The notes under the pieces: model-generated | What the model saw: the letters and a program-made list of their open reading frames with translations, nothing else | What the model was told of the DNA's origin: nothing | Database searches by the model: none | Shown here: positions 35,226 to 44,289 of the stretch, one piece after another | How positions within the stretch are numbered: position 1 is the first letter of the stretch | Layout: each line of letters opens with the position of its first letter | Translations under genes and position numbers: made by a program | NCBI GenBank assembly: GCA_964490845.1 | Contig: CAZBED010000012.1 | Coordinates: 19,081 to 83,080 of the forward strand | Length of the DNA: 64,000 nucleotides | Origin: JADJSS01 sp964490845 | Lineage (GTDB): Bacteria; Bacteroidota; Bacteroidia; Chitinophagales; JADIYW01 | Reading direction: 5' to 3'

Positions 35226-36242
35226 TTAAACGTGCATAACAATTCCGTGATTTGGGTCATCTGTCAGGATTTCAAAAGCGGCACGATGATTTGTCTTTAA
35301 ATGGTAACTTAACCCTATACGCGATTTCTCTGTCAGCTCAATTTCACAGGAGGCTATCTTTGTATTCAGACAAAATTTATTTCCACCCGGTGGATTGTAA
35401 TAGGTTAATCCGACAAAATCAGCAGCAACTGCTTTCATTACACCAGATAATTTTACGAAGCTGTTTTCACTGGTAAAATGCCATTCATAGTAGTCTAACT
35501 CTGCCTTTGCCCTTACAATGGTTCCCCAGCTGTTCAAGGCATACTCTTTTCCTTCATGTCGTAAAACAATTGGTGTCAGAAAAGGAGTAAATACGCTGCC
35601 GAAAATCTTAAGTTTGCCGGAACCGATTTCCAAAAATGAATCCGGCGCATTGTCAAACCCGGCCACTTGCCCCCAGGCATAGTAATCGGTATGCTTTTCG
35701 CCCCAGTTGTGGTTTTGACTGCCTGTCCAGTTGAGGATAGCATTTTTTTTCCCGTTTACCGTAAAGGTGCCGTTGAATCTTGCCATAGGCAGGCTTACTA
35801 AGGATTTAGCTTTTGGTAATGGTGCATCATAACTGGATAAAGGAAACAAAAAAATCGGAGGTGCTTCGGATGTGTATTCGAGCGCCCAGCTGATTTCGCC
35901 CTTCGTGGTTTTTATACTGCCTTTCGCAAAACGATTGTTGAGTGTTGCATCCTTAAAATCGATATGAAAATTGTTGTTGGAGTAATTGGTATTTGAAAGA
36001 GGCTGCTCACTTTTTACGGCGATATGTTCGCCAGTTTCTCCGTCAAACCAGATACCCCAAAGTTCTGCAAGCGCTTTTCCCGGATTGTTTTTTGGACTGA
36101 AAATCGTGTAACGGATCCAGAACGCTTCTCTTTCTGACGGATGGTTCGCTCTAAGAAAATAACTTTCATAATGTCCGGATTTCTGTCTTTTGTATTGGGT
36201 GAAGTTGCATTGTGCCTGCCATTTTTTAAGTTGTATACTCAT
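35226..36242 (-). CDS. CrtC/AttH-like lipocalin-fold protein
   Basis: A 338-residue protein resembling the hydroxyneurosporene synthase (CrtC) / AttH family, whose known members hydrate carotenoid ends. Support: 'SFYLRANHPSEREAFWIRYTIFSP'-type N-terminus (residues ~28-50), 'LNWTGSQNHNWGEKHTDYYAWGQVAGFD' near 168-195, a segment conserved in the family, and repeated beta strands to the end. No signal peptide. No other carotenoid genes are nearby, so carotenoid hydration is not supported by context. It is followed after 24 bp by the SDR fusion gene and the pair is probably an operon. Confidence 0.65.
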   Translation of the reverse strand: MSIQLKKWQAQCNFTQYKRQKSGHYESYFLRANHPSEREAFWIRYTIFSPKNNPGKALAELWGIWFDGETGEHIAVKSEQPLSNTNYSNNNFHIDFKDATLNNRFAKGSIKTTKGEISWALEYTSEAPPIFLFPLSSYDAPLPKAKSLVSLPMARFNGTFTVNGKKNAILNWTGSQNHNWGEKHTDYYAWGQVAGFDNAPDSFLEIGSGKLKIFGSVFTPFLTPIVLRHEGKEYALNSWGTIVRAKAELDYYEWHFTSENSFVKLSGVMKAVAADFVGLTYYNPPGGNKFCLNTKIASCEIELTEKSRIGLSYHLKTNHRAAFEILTDDPNHGIVMHV

Positions 36243-36404
36243 AGTTAAACTTCATTTATGAAATGTAAAAATGTTATTCTTATATTTTTTCGCAATTAAA
36301 TATTTTTCTTTTGTTTTAGCGTTCACCGTATAAAAAAATATCGGGATAGTTACTTACGTATGCAATGTTATACATTCTCTTATCTTTAAAATAAAGAAGA
36401 ATAG

Positions 36405-36435
36405 ATGGTTGAAACCATGATATTTATCATGGTTT
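36405..36435. promoter_or_regulatory. Three-armed inverted repeat upstream of the glycyl-radical operon
   Basis: AAACCATGA (36412-36420) and TCATGGTTT (36427-36435) form a perfect 9-bp inverted repeat with a 6-nt loop. The left arm can instead pair with ATGGT at 36405-36409, so two hairpins compete. It lies ~90 bp before the activase start in a 279-bp divergent gap. It may be an operator or an RNA switch. Confidence 0.45.
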
Positions 36436-36465
36436 GTGGCTTTTATTGTGATTAACTTTAGTAAA

Positions 36466-36525
36466 ATGTTCATCAGGCAGATGAAAAAGGGATGTGTTAA
36501 ACTGCCTGCAAATGTTAGCAAATGA
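36466..36525 (+). CDS. Possible 19-codon upstream ORF coupled to the activase
   Basis: An ATG at 36466 opens a 19-codon frame (MFIRQMKKGCVKLPANVSK) whose TGA overlaps the activase ATG as ATGA. Overlapping stop and start suggests translational coupling. It could be chance; no amino acid is strongly enriched. Confidence 0.25.
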   Translation: MFIRQMKKGCVKLPANVSK

Positions 36526-37418
36526 AACCGCTCATCTTTGATATTCAGCGATTTTCGATTCACGATGGTCCGGGAATAAGAACGGTTGTATTTTTTAAAG
36601 GCTGCAACCTGGAATGCCCCTGGTGTCAGAATCCGGAATCTATGGCATTAAAGCCGGAGATAGCCTATTATCCGGATAAGTGTATGAAGCACGTAGAATG
36701 TGTTAAAGTATGTGAGGAGAACGCAATCAGCTTTAACGGATGCCTGCATATTGACCGGTTAAAATGTACTTATTGCGGTAAATGTGAAGAGTCTTGTGTT
36801 TCCGGTGCTATACGGATTGTAGGTAAAGAGTATTCCGAAAAATGGGTGATGGATGAAATTCTCCGTGATATGGATTACTATACGGACTCCGGAGGAGGGG
36901 TCACCTTTTCCGGAGGAGAACCAACGCTTCATTTTGATTTTTTGTTAAGACTGCTGAAATTATGCAAGGCGAAATCAATACATACCAATATTGAAACAAA
37001 CGGGTATTTTTCATGGGATAAATTTGAGCAGCTCTTACCATATCTGGATTTGATTTACTTTGATGTAAAGATTATCGACCAGGATAAAAATAAGTTACTG
37101 CTGGCAGGAGATAGTAACAGAATTATTGCTAATGCGAAAAAACTGATTCAGTCCAAAGCACCTGTAGAGTTTCGCTTGCCATTGATACCCGGACTTACCT
37201 CAGATATGGAAAACCTAAAAGCAATACTCCATCTGCTGAAATGTTACGGTATTGAAAAGATTCATTTACTGCCTTATCATACTATGGGAGAAAGTAAGGC
37301 GGACAAGATTGATAGCCAACTTCCCAAATTAAATCTGAATCCTTTTTCAACCGAGGAATTGACAGACATCCAGCGCTTTTTTGAAAATGATAATATTTCT
37401 ACCATTTTATACCGTTAA
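36522..37418 (+). CDS. Glycyl-radical enzyme activating protein (radical SAM)
   Basis: The activase abstracts a hydrogen from the glycine of its partner enzyme using SAM and a 4Fe-4S cluster. The 298-residue protein has the radical-SAM triad CNLECPWC near residue 30 and an inserted ferredoxin-like domain with two Cys clusters ('CMKHVECVKVC' near 53 and 'CTYCGKCEESC' near 84), the layout of activases for dehydratase and lyase glycyl-radical enzymes rather than PflA. 'GGGVTFSGGEPTLHFDF' near 125 is the SAM-binding GGE motif. The partner gene starts 11 bp downstream. Such systems are oxygen-sensitive, so expression in low oxygen is likely. Confidence 0.93.
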   Translation: MKPLIFDIQRFSIHDGPGIRTVVFFKGCNLECPWCQNPESMALKPEIAYYPDKCMKHVECVKVCEENAISFNGCLHIDRLKCTYCGKCEESCVSGAIRIVGKEYSEKWVMDEILRDMDYYTDSGGGVTFSGGEPTLHFDFLLRLLKLCKAKSIHTNIETNGYFSWDKFEQLLPYLDLIYFDVKIIDQDKNKLLLAGDSNRIIANAKKLIQSKAPVEFRLPLIPGLTSDMENLKAILHLLKCYGIEKIHLLPYHTMGESKADKIDSQLPKLNLNPFSTEELTDIQRFFENDNISTILYR

Positions 37419-37429
37419 ATATTTATTGT

Positions 37430-39829
37430 ATGGAAACATCTACAACGACCAACGATATCTCGCCAAACCAAACAGCAGTATCCGACAGACTGAGCCAGCT
37501 TCATGTGGCAGTAGAATCTTCACATCCGTCTATTTGTGCGGAACGTGCAGTACTGATAACGGAATATTTTAAAAATAAAGAGAATAAGAAAAAACCTTTA
37601 GTTATACAAAAGGCAGAAGCATTGTCATATGTGCTCAACAATAAGTCGGTAAAAGTTTATCCAAATGAATTAATCGTTGGCTCGACTACCTCTAAAAGGG
37701 TAGCCGGTCCGATATATCCGGAGTTACATGGTGTTGCCGTATTGGAAGATATCTTCACGTTTAATACCCGGAATCTGAATCCGCTGGAGATTACAAATGC
37801 GGAAAAGAAAGCATTGTTAAAGGATGTGGCTCCTTTCTGGCTGACGAAATTTCTTGCCTATAAATCGTTTTCTTCTGTTGAGTTGTTTAGTTTTATCATC
37901 GACCAGTTGCACCCTAAATTTTATCTGATTAATGAAACAGGTGGTATTGGCCACTTTGTGCCGGATTACGAAAAGTTGATAAATTCTGGATTGGATGGTA
38001 TCATTGCAGAAATAAAACAACAACAACAGGCACTTGCTGCAAATGATGACAGAAACTATCTGTATGAAGCCATGAATATTATCTGTAATGGCGTCATTTC
38101 CATGTCGCAGAAATATGCCGATGAGGCTGTCCGTCTGGCGGAAATAGAAGTGGATAATGACAGAAAAAGGGAGTTGTATCAGATTTCAAAAAACCTGCTT
38201 CATGTTCCACGAAAACCCGCTGCTACATTTGAAGAAGCGCTGCAGTCTATATGGATGGTGCATACCGCTTTGTTTTTGGAAGGTCTTGATAATGGCATCA
38301 GTTTCGGGAGAACGGATCAGTATCTTTATCCATTTTATAAGAAAGATATAGAGTCAGGTTTGTTGTCACAAGCCAGAGCAAAAGAATTGCTGGGATGTTT
38401 TGCCATAAAAAGTGCGGAGATTATCCCGGTGTTTAGTCACGCTATCAGTGAGTGCCACGGAGGTTTTCTGAGCGGGCAGGCAATGACCATAGGCGGGACA
38501 GATAAGGAGGGTCAAGATGTGACCAATGAGTTGTCGTACCTGATACTGGAGCTGATGGATGAGGTCAGAATGAGACAACCCAACTACCATGCCCGTGTCC
38601 ATCCGGGTTCACCGCAAAAGTATATGGATAAGATTGTATCAAATCTAATGAAAGGCGTAAACTCTCCGGCATTATTCAATGATACGGTTATTATCGAGAG
38701 TTTGCAAAAGTGTGGCTTCTCCAATCAGGATGCACGCGAATATACCACGCTTGGTTGTGTGGAACTGGGTGCACCCGGTAAAACGTTTGGTTCCACAGAT
38801 GCAGCTCTTTTTAACATGCCGATTTGTCTGGAGATGGCACTGAATAAAGGAAAACTTTTCGGCAGTATGCGCATGTCTGGTACAAAAACTGCCAATCCGG
38901 ACACATTCAGGAGTACGGAGGATGTAAAACAGGCATACCAGATTCAGTTGCAGTTCATGGTAGATAAATTAGTGGATGTGCTGGCGCCGGTAGAGTTAGG
39001 GAATAAGAAATTTCACCCGACACCGTTAACTTCTGCTATGATTGAAGGGTGTATTGAAAAAGGCAGAGATGTAACGGATGGAGGCGCTGTCTACAATTTC
39101 AGCGGTGTGCAGGGAGTAGGGATAACAGATGTTGGTGATAGTTTGTACGCAATACAACAACTCGTCTTTGTAAAGAAAAAATATTCATTGCCTGAGTTAA
39201 TTAAAGCATTAAAGAACAATTTTGCCGGAGATGAAAAAATGAGACAGGATTTTTTGCATGCTGACAAATTCGGCAATGATATTTCAGAAGTGGATCAATA
39301 CAGCAGCTGGGTAGCGAATACATTTTATAGCTGCTTCGAAAATAAAAAGAATACCAGAGGCGGACAGTTCGTAGCCGGTTATTATTCTACCACTACCCAT
39401 TACAGTTTTGGAAAATATACCTCAGCGCTGCCTAACGGAAGAAAAAAAGGTATGCCATTTTCTTCAGGGATTTCACCCATGAACGGCGCTGATAAAAAAG
39501 GGCCAACGGCACTTTTTAATTCTATTACCGCTATCGATTATGTCAGGGCGCATAACGGAGTGAATGTGAATGCAAAGTTTGATACTGCTACCCTGAAAGG
39601 AGATCACGGCCGACAAATTCTAAAGAGTTTGTTGTCTACATATTTCAAAAAAGGAGGCATGCAGCTGCAGCTGAATGTACTCGACACGGAAATGCTGAAA
39701 GATGCAAAGCTGCATCCTGAAAAATATACATCACTAATAGTCCGGGTGTCAGGTTATTCAGCTTATTTCAATGATCTCTCACCGGCGATGAAGGATGAGA
39801 TCATACAACGCAGCAGTCTGAGTTGCTGA
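37430..39829 (+). CDS. Glycyl-radical enzyme (dehydratase/C-N or C-C lyase type)
   Basis: A 799-residue glycyl-radical enzyme. The radical site is in LIVRVSGYSAYF, with Gly775; the thiyl Cys is in 'YTTLGCVELGAP' (Cys443, with Glu445 two residues on). The C-x-E pattern is that of diol dehydratases, hydroxyproline dehydratase and choline lyase, whereas pyruvate formate-lyase has C-C. Substrate cannot be assigned from the sequence, and no microcompartment or transporter genes are adjacent. It is the second gene of an activase-enzyme operon. It points to a facultative or microaerobic life style. Confidence 0.92.
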   Translation: METSTTTNDISPNQTAVSDRLSQLHVAVESSHPSICAERAVLITEYFKNKENKKKPLVIQKAEALSYVLNNKSVKVYPNELIVGSTTSKRVAGPIYPELHGVAVLEDIFTFNTRNLNPLEITNAEKKALLKDVAPFWLTKFLAYKSFSSVELFSFIIDQLHPKFYLINETGGIGHFVPDYEKLINSGLDGIIAEIKQQQQALAANDDRNYLYEAMNIICNGVISMSQKYADEAVRLAEIEVDNDRKRELYQISKNLLHVPRKPAATFEEALQSIWMVHTALFLEGLDNGISFGRTDQYLYPFYKKDIESGLLSQARAKELLGCFAIKSAEIIPVFSHAISECHGGFLSGQAMTIGGTDKEGQDVTNELSYLILELMDEVRMRQPNYHARVHPGSPQKYMDKIVSNLMKGVNSPALFNDTVIIESLQKCGFSNQDAREYTTLGCVELGAPGKTFGSTDAALFNMPICLEMALNKGKLFGSMRMSGTKTANPDTFRSTEDVKQAYQIQLQFMVDKLVDVLAPVELGNKKFHPTPLTSAMIEGCIEKGRDVTDGGAVYNFSGVQGVGITDVGDSLYAIQQLVFVKKKYSLPELIKALKNNFAGDEKMRQDFLHADKFGNDISEVDQYSSWVANTFYSCFENKKNTRGGQFVAGYYSTTTHYSFGKYTSALPNGRKKGMPFSSGISPMNGADKKGPTALFNSITAIDYVRAHNGVNVNAKFDTATLKGDHGRQILKSLLSTYFKKGGMQLQLNVLDTEMLKDAKLHPEKYTSLIVRVSGYSAYFNDLSPAMKDEIIQRSSLSC

Positions 39830-39833
39830 TAGG

Positions 39834-41504
39834 TTACACTAAACCTAAGTGCATGGCTGATTGCAGTGAGTTGTCGTTCATCTTATACTGCAACCAATAG
39901 TTCAGAGTATTCAAATAGTTTGCTTTGCCGCTGTTTGATTGTAGGAAATCCATCCAAAGCAAAGCAATACATATTTCTGCAATATAGAAAGCAATATCTC
40001 TGGAAGCGGCAGTCAGCAGATTTTTGTTAGATGTATTTTTAATAAAAGCAGTTACCGTATTTACTTTTTCTGTCAGCACCTTTTTTTGCTGTTCCAATTC
40101 AGGAATCTGATTGCCCGACAAGATACTGTCTGCAAAATTCTGGTAGGCGGATAATCCATTTTCTTTCTCGATGGCGCGCAGCATGTCCAGCGACAGAACA
40201 TTGGTGGTGCCTTCCCAGATGCTGAGTGTTTGTACATCGCGCAGCATAACGGGAATACCGCTGTCTTCGAGGTAGCCAATGCCGCCAAACATTTCGATAT
40301 GCTCAGAAGCATATTGTATGGCCTGTTTGGCAGTATACAGTTTGGCAACCGGTGTCAGCAGGCGTAACAACGATTGTTCAGAATCTGTTGCCACGCGGCA
40401 ATCTTCTTTTCCCAGCAACCGCGCCAGAAACAGCGCCAGCAGGGTATTGCTTTGATAAGCGATTTCCATTTCCCGGAGGCTTTTCCGGTGCAACAGATGT
40501 TTCTCAATCTTTTGTCCGAACGATTCCCGCTGTGAACTGTAAGCCTTGCTCAGTGCGTACGCTCTGCGTAAATAGGAAACAGCACTCACCGTATTGTAGA
40601 TTCTAGTAACGTTGAATAGTGTGGCAATTGTTTTAACGCCTTTCCCTTTTTCGCCCACCATTTTAGCCTTTACAGCTGTGAGGTTTAGTTGTGCTGTCGG
40701 CAAGGCGCGTGTGCCGAGTTTGTCTTTCAGCGCTTCCACTTCGATGCCGTTCAGTTTGCCGTTTTTATCACGAATAGGAAGATAAAAAAGGGAAAGTGAC
40801 GCATTCCTTCCGGGTTCGGCTTGTTCTGTGGATGCCAGTGTAAAAGCCATATCCGCTGTAATGGCGGAAGTGAACCATTTGTGCCCTTTTAGGATATAGC
40901 CGTTTACATCAGGTGTAGCGAACGTCATGGAGCGCGATACATCCGAGCCTCCGGTGCGTTCCGTCATCCACTGACCGCTTGTTTTAAATTGCGCAGGATT
41001 TCTGGAAGTTAACGCGGTGAATGCATTACTTTTTAACTCTTCGTCGCCATAGTATTCTATCAGCCTTGCTGCGCCATCAGTCATGGCCAGCGGGCAGGTA
41101 TAGATGGCGGAAGAAGCCGTATACAGGTATAATTTAGTGAACTGATATAAACGGGAATGTTCCTGAAAGGTACGTTCATATCCAATGGCCACCAACCCTT
41201 CTTCAGCCGCCACTCTTTCAAGATTCAGCCAGCCTTGCGAGACTTTGATTTCATCCACCCGGTTTCCCCAGGCATCAAACTGTGTCAATACCGGTTCATT
41301 TGTTTCCGCCTCTCTTGCCCATTCAATACATTCCCCTGCCACACGTTTCCCGAATTGTACAAGATCCGGTGTAATGGCTTGCAGCATATCTGAAGGCAAA
41401 TAGGTTTGTAAATAATCTTGTAAAAAGCTATCATCGGTAAACTCATTGTTCAGTTTGGGTAATGACTGTATAAAGTCGGAATAAATAGTCGCTTTTGTAT
41501 TCAT
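39834..41504 (-). CDS. AidB-like acyl-CoA dehydrogenase
   Basis: A 556-residue flavoprotein of the acyl-CoA dehydrogenase family. Its extra-long N-terminus, 'TERTGGSDVSRSMTFA' near residue 180, 'LKGHKWFTSAITADMAFTLA' near 203 and 'YASEHIEMFGGIGYLEDSGIP' near 395 place it with the AidB/isovaleryl-like group. These use FAD and may oxidise branched acyl-CoAs; AidB itself is linked to alkylation-stress response in E. coli. The C-terminal ~100 residues are helical and typical of the longer subgroup. It converges with the glycyl-radical gene 4 bp away. I see no promoter of the standard type. Confidence 0.88.
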   Translation of the reverse strand: MNTKATIYSDFIQSLPKLNNEFTDDSFLQDYLQTYLPSDMLQAITPDLVQFGKRVAGECIEWAREAETNEPVLTQFDAWGNRVDEIKVSQGWLNLERVAAEEGLVAIGYERTFQEHSRLYQFTKLYLYTASSAIYTCPLAMTDGAARLIEYYGDEELKSNAFTALTSRNPAQFKTSGQWMTERTGGSDVSRSMTFATPDVNGYILKGHKWFTSAITADMAFTLASTEQAEPGRNASLSLFYLPIRDKNGKLNGIEVEALKDKLGTRALPTAQLNLTAVKAKMVGEKGKGVKTIATLFNVTRIYNTVSAVSYLRRAYALSKAYSSQRESFGQKIEKHLLHRKSLREMEIAYQSNTLLALFLARLLGKEDCRVATDSEQSLLRLLTPVAKLYTAKQAIQYASEHIEMFGGIGYLEDSGIPVMLRDVQTLSIWEGTTNVLSLDMLRAIEKENGLSAYQNFADSILSGNQIPELEQQKKVLTEKVNTVTAFIKNTSNKNLLTAASRDIAFYIAEICIALLWMDFLQSNSGKANYLNTLNYWLQYKMNDNSLQSAMHLGLV

Positions 41505-41648
41505 AACGGAGATTCTTGGAATATAAAATTACGCTATTTCTTTGTAAGTAAAAGGCATTGTACAAACAAGGAATATTTTTCTGGACCTCAAAATTATCCG
41601 GGTTTTTGATTGAAGAACAGTATTGAAATATGATTAGGAAGAACAGTG

Positions 41649-42047
41649 CTATAATTGTATCGCCTTATTTGCCAGAAAATAGCTGATGAGTGCAACGAGC
41701 GGGCAGAATCCCTGAATAAATACACCTTTCAGCATATTTGGCTTGGAAATAAACAAAACTACTGCCGCCAGAAACATGCTGGCACAATTGAATAAGATAA
41801 GTGTTTTGCCCACCGTGACATGTTCAGTCGTCAATAAATACATTCCGGCAAAAATTCCCGCTGATAAGAACAGGTTGTAAAATCCCTGATTGAACATGGT
41901 CAGTTTTAGGGTATGGGCATCTTCGATTTTTTTAACGCCAAAGTTGCGGTGTACTTTCGGGTTCATGTAGAACACACTTTCCATCAGGAAAAACAGCACG
42001 TGCAGCAAAGCTGCAAGGAAGGCAAATAGTAGGGATACGACAGGCAT
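41649..42047 (-). CDS. DUF1304 family membrane protein
   Basis: I chose the start at 42047 (MPVVSLLFAFLAALLH) rather than the upstream ATG at 42083 because a -7 box (TAAATTTG on the - strand, 42063-42070) lies between them. The product is then 132 residues. It has four hydrophobic segments and 'HVLFFLMESVFYMNPKVHRNFGV', the DUF1304 signature. These are small integral membrane proteins of unknown function. It is divergent from pyrR, with start codons 77 bp apart. Confidence 0.8.
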   Translation of the reverse strand: MPVVSLLFAFLAALLHVLFFLMESVFYMNPKVHRNFGVKKIEDAHTLKLTMFNQGFYNLFLSAGIFAGMYLLTTEHVTVGKTLILFNCASMFLAAVVLFISKPNMLKGVFIQGFCPLVALISYFLANKAIQL

Positions 42048-42062
42048 TTTGTACAATTTATC

Positions 42063-42070
42063 CAAATTTA
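42063..42070 (-). promoter_or_regulatory. -7 promoter box for the DUF1304 gene
   Basis: The - strand reads TAAATTTG, an exact TAnnTTTG match, 15 nt before the chosen start at 42047. It supports the downstream start codon. Confidence 0.5.
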
Positions 42071-42111
42071 ACAAAAAACACATGATTTGACATCCTTTCA
42101 GATTTATTTCC

Positions 42112-42119
42112 TAATTTTG
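42112..42119 (+). promoter_or_regulatory. -7 promoter box for pyrR
   Basis: TAATTTTG matches TAnnTTTG and ends 5 nt before the pyrR ATG. A TTTG lies at 42086-42089, spacer 22 nt, slightly long. The transcript would have almost no 5' UTR. Confidence 0.6.
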
Positions 42120-42124
42120 CACCA

Positions 42125-42664
42125 ATGTCGGAAACTATTCTTCTAAACGGGAAGCAGATTCAACTGACGATAGAGCGGTTGAGCAGAGAAGTTATCGAAT
42201 CCATCAATTTTCAAAATACCGTCATTATCGGCGTACAACCGAGAGGGGTGCTGCTGGCAGAAAAAATCCATCAGAAAATACTACAGCTGACCAGTATCGA
42301 TATTCCATTCGGGAAAATCGATACGACCTTTCACCGCGATGATTTCAGGCGCGGCAAATCACTCAACGCGAAAGTAACGGAAATCGATTTTCTGATAGAA
42401 GAGAAGAATGTGTTGCTGGTGGATGATGTCTTGTTTACCGGCAGAACCATCCGCGCCGCCATGGATGCGCTGCTGTCGTTCGGCAGGCCGCAGAAGATTG
42501 AATTGCTGGTGCTGATAGACAGAAGGTTTAACCGGGAATTGCCTATTCAGCCTGATTTTGTGGGTGATGTGGTGGATACGATTGAAAAGGTAGACGTGGA
42601 TGTGAAATGGGCGGAAAACGGAGGAGAAGAGAATAAGGTGGTCTTTATCAAAGTCAATGAGTAA
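42125..42664 (+). CDS. pyrR: PyrR: pyrimidine regulatory protein / uracil phosphoribosyltransferase
   Basis: A 179-residue type I phosphoribosyltransferase. 'VIIGVQPRGVLLAEKI' near residue 36 and the PRPP-binding loop 'NVLLVDDVLFTGRTIRAAMDAL' near 96 are characteristic; 'LVLIDRRFNRELPIQPDFVG' near 129 separates PyrR from HPRT. In Firmicutes PyrR binds pyr mRNA to promote termination and also converts uracil to UMP. Here there is almost no room for a leader RNA before pyrR and no obvious PyrR-binding loop before pyrB, so the enzyme activity may be its main role, or its RNA target may lie elsewhere. pyrB follows after 82 bp. Confidence 0.93.
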   Translation: MSETILLNGKQIQLTIERLSREVIESINFQNTVIIGVQPRGVLLAEKIHQKILQLTSIDIPFGKIDTTFHRDDFRRGKSLNAKVTEIDFLIEEKNVLLVDDVLFTGRTIRAAMDALLSFGRPQKIELLVLIDRRFNRELPIQPDFVGDVVDTIEKVDVDVKWAENGGEENKVVFIKVNE

Positions 42665-42706
42665 CAGGATTACAGTACAGACGTTGATGAAACAGGAATT
42701 TAAATT

Positions 42707-42734
42707 GTCAACGATGAACTGTCAACCGTAAACT
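42707..42734. repeat. Imperfect 14-bp tandem repeat between pyrR and pyrB
   Basis: Two adjacent 14-mers beginning GTCAAC (42707-42720 and 42721-42734) agree at 11 of 14 positions. The spacer holds no hairpin that looks like a terminator. Confidence 0.4.
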
Positions 42735-42746
42735 GCAAATAATATT

Positions 42747-43673
42747 ATGAGTCAGCTAAGTTCAAAACATGTTATCGGGATAGAACATCTGACCATTGAT
42801 GACATTCAGTTGATTTTGCAAACCGCTACACAATTCAAAGAAATCATCAATCGTCCGATTAAAAAAGTTCCAACACTGCGGGATATTACGGTAGCCAATC
42901 TGTTTTTTGAAAACTCTACACGAACGCGTATTTCATTTGAGCTGGCACAAAAACGCTTGTCTGCGGATATTATTAACTTTTCTTCCTCGTCTTCTTCTGT
43001 CAAGAAAGGAGAAACATTGCTCGACACGGTTAATAATATCCTGTCTATGAAAGTGGACATGATTGTGATGCGGCATTCCAGCCCGGGTGCCGCGCATTAC
43101 TTGTCTGAACGTATAGACGCACAGATTGTCAATGCCGGCGACGGTACCCATGAACACCCGACACAGGCCTTGCTGGATGCCTATTCCATGCAAGAGAAAA
43201 TAGGTGAATTGAAAGCTAAAAAAATTGCCATCATCGGTGATATCATGCATTCCAGAGTAGCATTGTCCAATATTTTTTGCCTGAAGAAATTAGGGGCCGA
43301 AGTGACACTCTGCGGCCCGTCCACATTAATTCCGAAACATATAGAAGGCCTTGGGGTAAACGTTTCCCATAATGTGGAGGAAACCCTGCAATGGTGCGAT
43401 GTAGCGAATATCCTGCGCATACAGCTGGAACGCCAGAATACCAAATACTTTCCTTCCCTGCGGGAATATTCCTTATACTTCGGATTGAACAGGCAGCGTC
43501 TGGAAAAATTACAGAAAGAAATTGTCATTATGCATCCCGGCCCTATTAACCGTGGTGTGGAAATTACAAGCGATGTTGCTGACAGCGAACATTCCATCAT
43601 CCTTGATCAGGTGGAAAACGGGGTGGCCGTACGAATGGCCGTTATGTACCTGCTTGCAAATAAACAGGATTAG
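42747..43673 (+). CDS. pyrB: Aspartate carbamoyltransferase catalytic subunit
   Basis: PyrB joins carbamoyl phosphate and aspartate in the first committed step of pyrimidine synthesis. The 308-residue protein has the carbamoyl-phosphate site 'FENSTRTRISFELAQKRL' near residue 52, 'SSSSVKKGETLLDT' near 77, 'NAGDGTHEHPTQALLDAY' near 128 and 'IMHPGPINRGVEI' near 259. No PyrI regulatory subunit is seen, which is normal when PyrR is present upstream. It is probably co-transcribed with pyrR. Confidence 0.96.
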   Translation: MSQLSSKHVIGIEHLTIDDIQLILQTATQFKEIINRPIKKVPTLRDITVANLFFENSTRTRISFELAQKRLSADIINFSSSSSSVKKGETLLDTVNNILSMKVDMIVMRHSSPGAAHYLSERIDAQIVNAGDGTHEHPTQALLDAYSMQEKIGELKAKKIAIIGDIMHSRVALSNIFCLKKLGAEVTLCGPSTLIPKHIEGLGVNVSHNVEETLQWCDVANILRIQLERQNTKYFPSLREYSLYFGLNRQRLEKLQKEIVIMHPGPINRGVEITSDVADSEHSIILDQVENGVAVRMAVMYLLANKQD

Positions 43674-43802
43674 CCAATATCTTTTCATCGTTATATACTT
43701 GCTTCAATACGAAATATACAATGCAGATTAAGAAATTGTATTTTTTGAAAGTAAATGATTTAAGTCATAGTTTCGGCTGTATGCATTGATTAAGTTTAGG
43801 CC

Positions 43803-44186
43803 ATGAAATTCGTTATTTTAATGCTTTCCGTACTAATGGTCATCAGGCCGATAGTTCCGGTATTGGAGTACGCCATTAATTACGAGTATATAACAAAAGT
43901 GTTGTGTGAAAATAAATTTAAGCCACAGAAAAAATGTAACGGAAAGTGTCATTTAAAAAAAGAACTGAATGATGTATTCGATGATAAGAAATCAACTACG
44001 GGTTCTGATAAAATGAATCTGGTGGAAACTGTCATTATTTTTTTAGAAAAAAATATTAGATACGATTTCGCTGTGCTGGCCGAACAATGTCAGCCGCAGC
44101 AGGTCGCACGGTATACGGATTTGTATTCCTTTTGTTTTTACAAAGACTTTTTTCACCCGCCTGCCAGCACAATCCTGTATTTATAG
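43803..44186 (+). CDS. Small Cys/His protein, possible metal-handling partner
   Basis: A 127-residue protein with an N-terminal hydrophobic segment (about 2-22) that could be a signal anchor. The core 'VLCENKFKPQKKCNGKCHLKKEL' region (residues ~34-56, shown here in part) has three Cys and a His in C-x9-C-x3-C-H spacing, a plausible metal site. I recall similar short proteins near TonB receptors in Bacteroidota, but assign no name. It is the first of three + strand genes that end with an OprC-like receptor, so copper handling is a reasonable inference. Confidence 0.65.
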   Translation: MKFVILMLSVLMVIRPIVPVLEYAINYEYITKVLCENKFKPQKKCNGKCHLKKELNDVFDDKKSTTGSDKMNLVETVIIFLEKNIRYDFAVLAEQCQPQQVARYTDLYSFCFYKDFFHPPASTILYL

Positions 44187-44289
44187 TACATTCATTGCTT
44201 TCCAAATGGATAGCATAACTGTTTTTTTTTCTATTTTATAGAATCTGAATCATACAGGATTTTTTTGTTAACAATTTTGAAACAAGTTT

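Noticed and set aside
42048..42083. Longer start of the DUF1304 gene
   Set aside because: A good -7 box lies inside this stretch, so it is probably upstream of the transcript, and the family's N-terminus matches the later Met.
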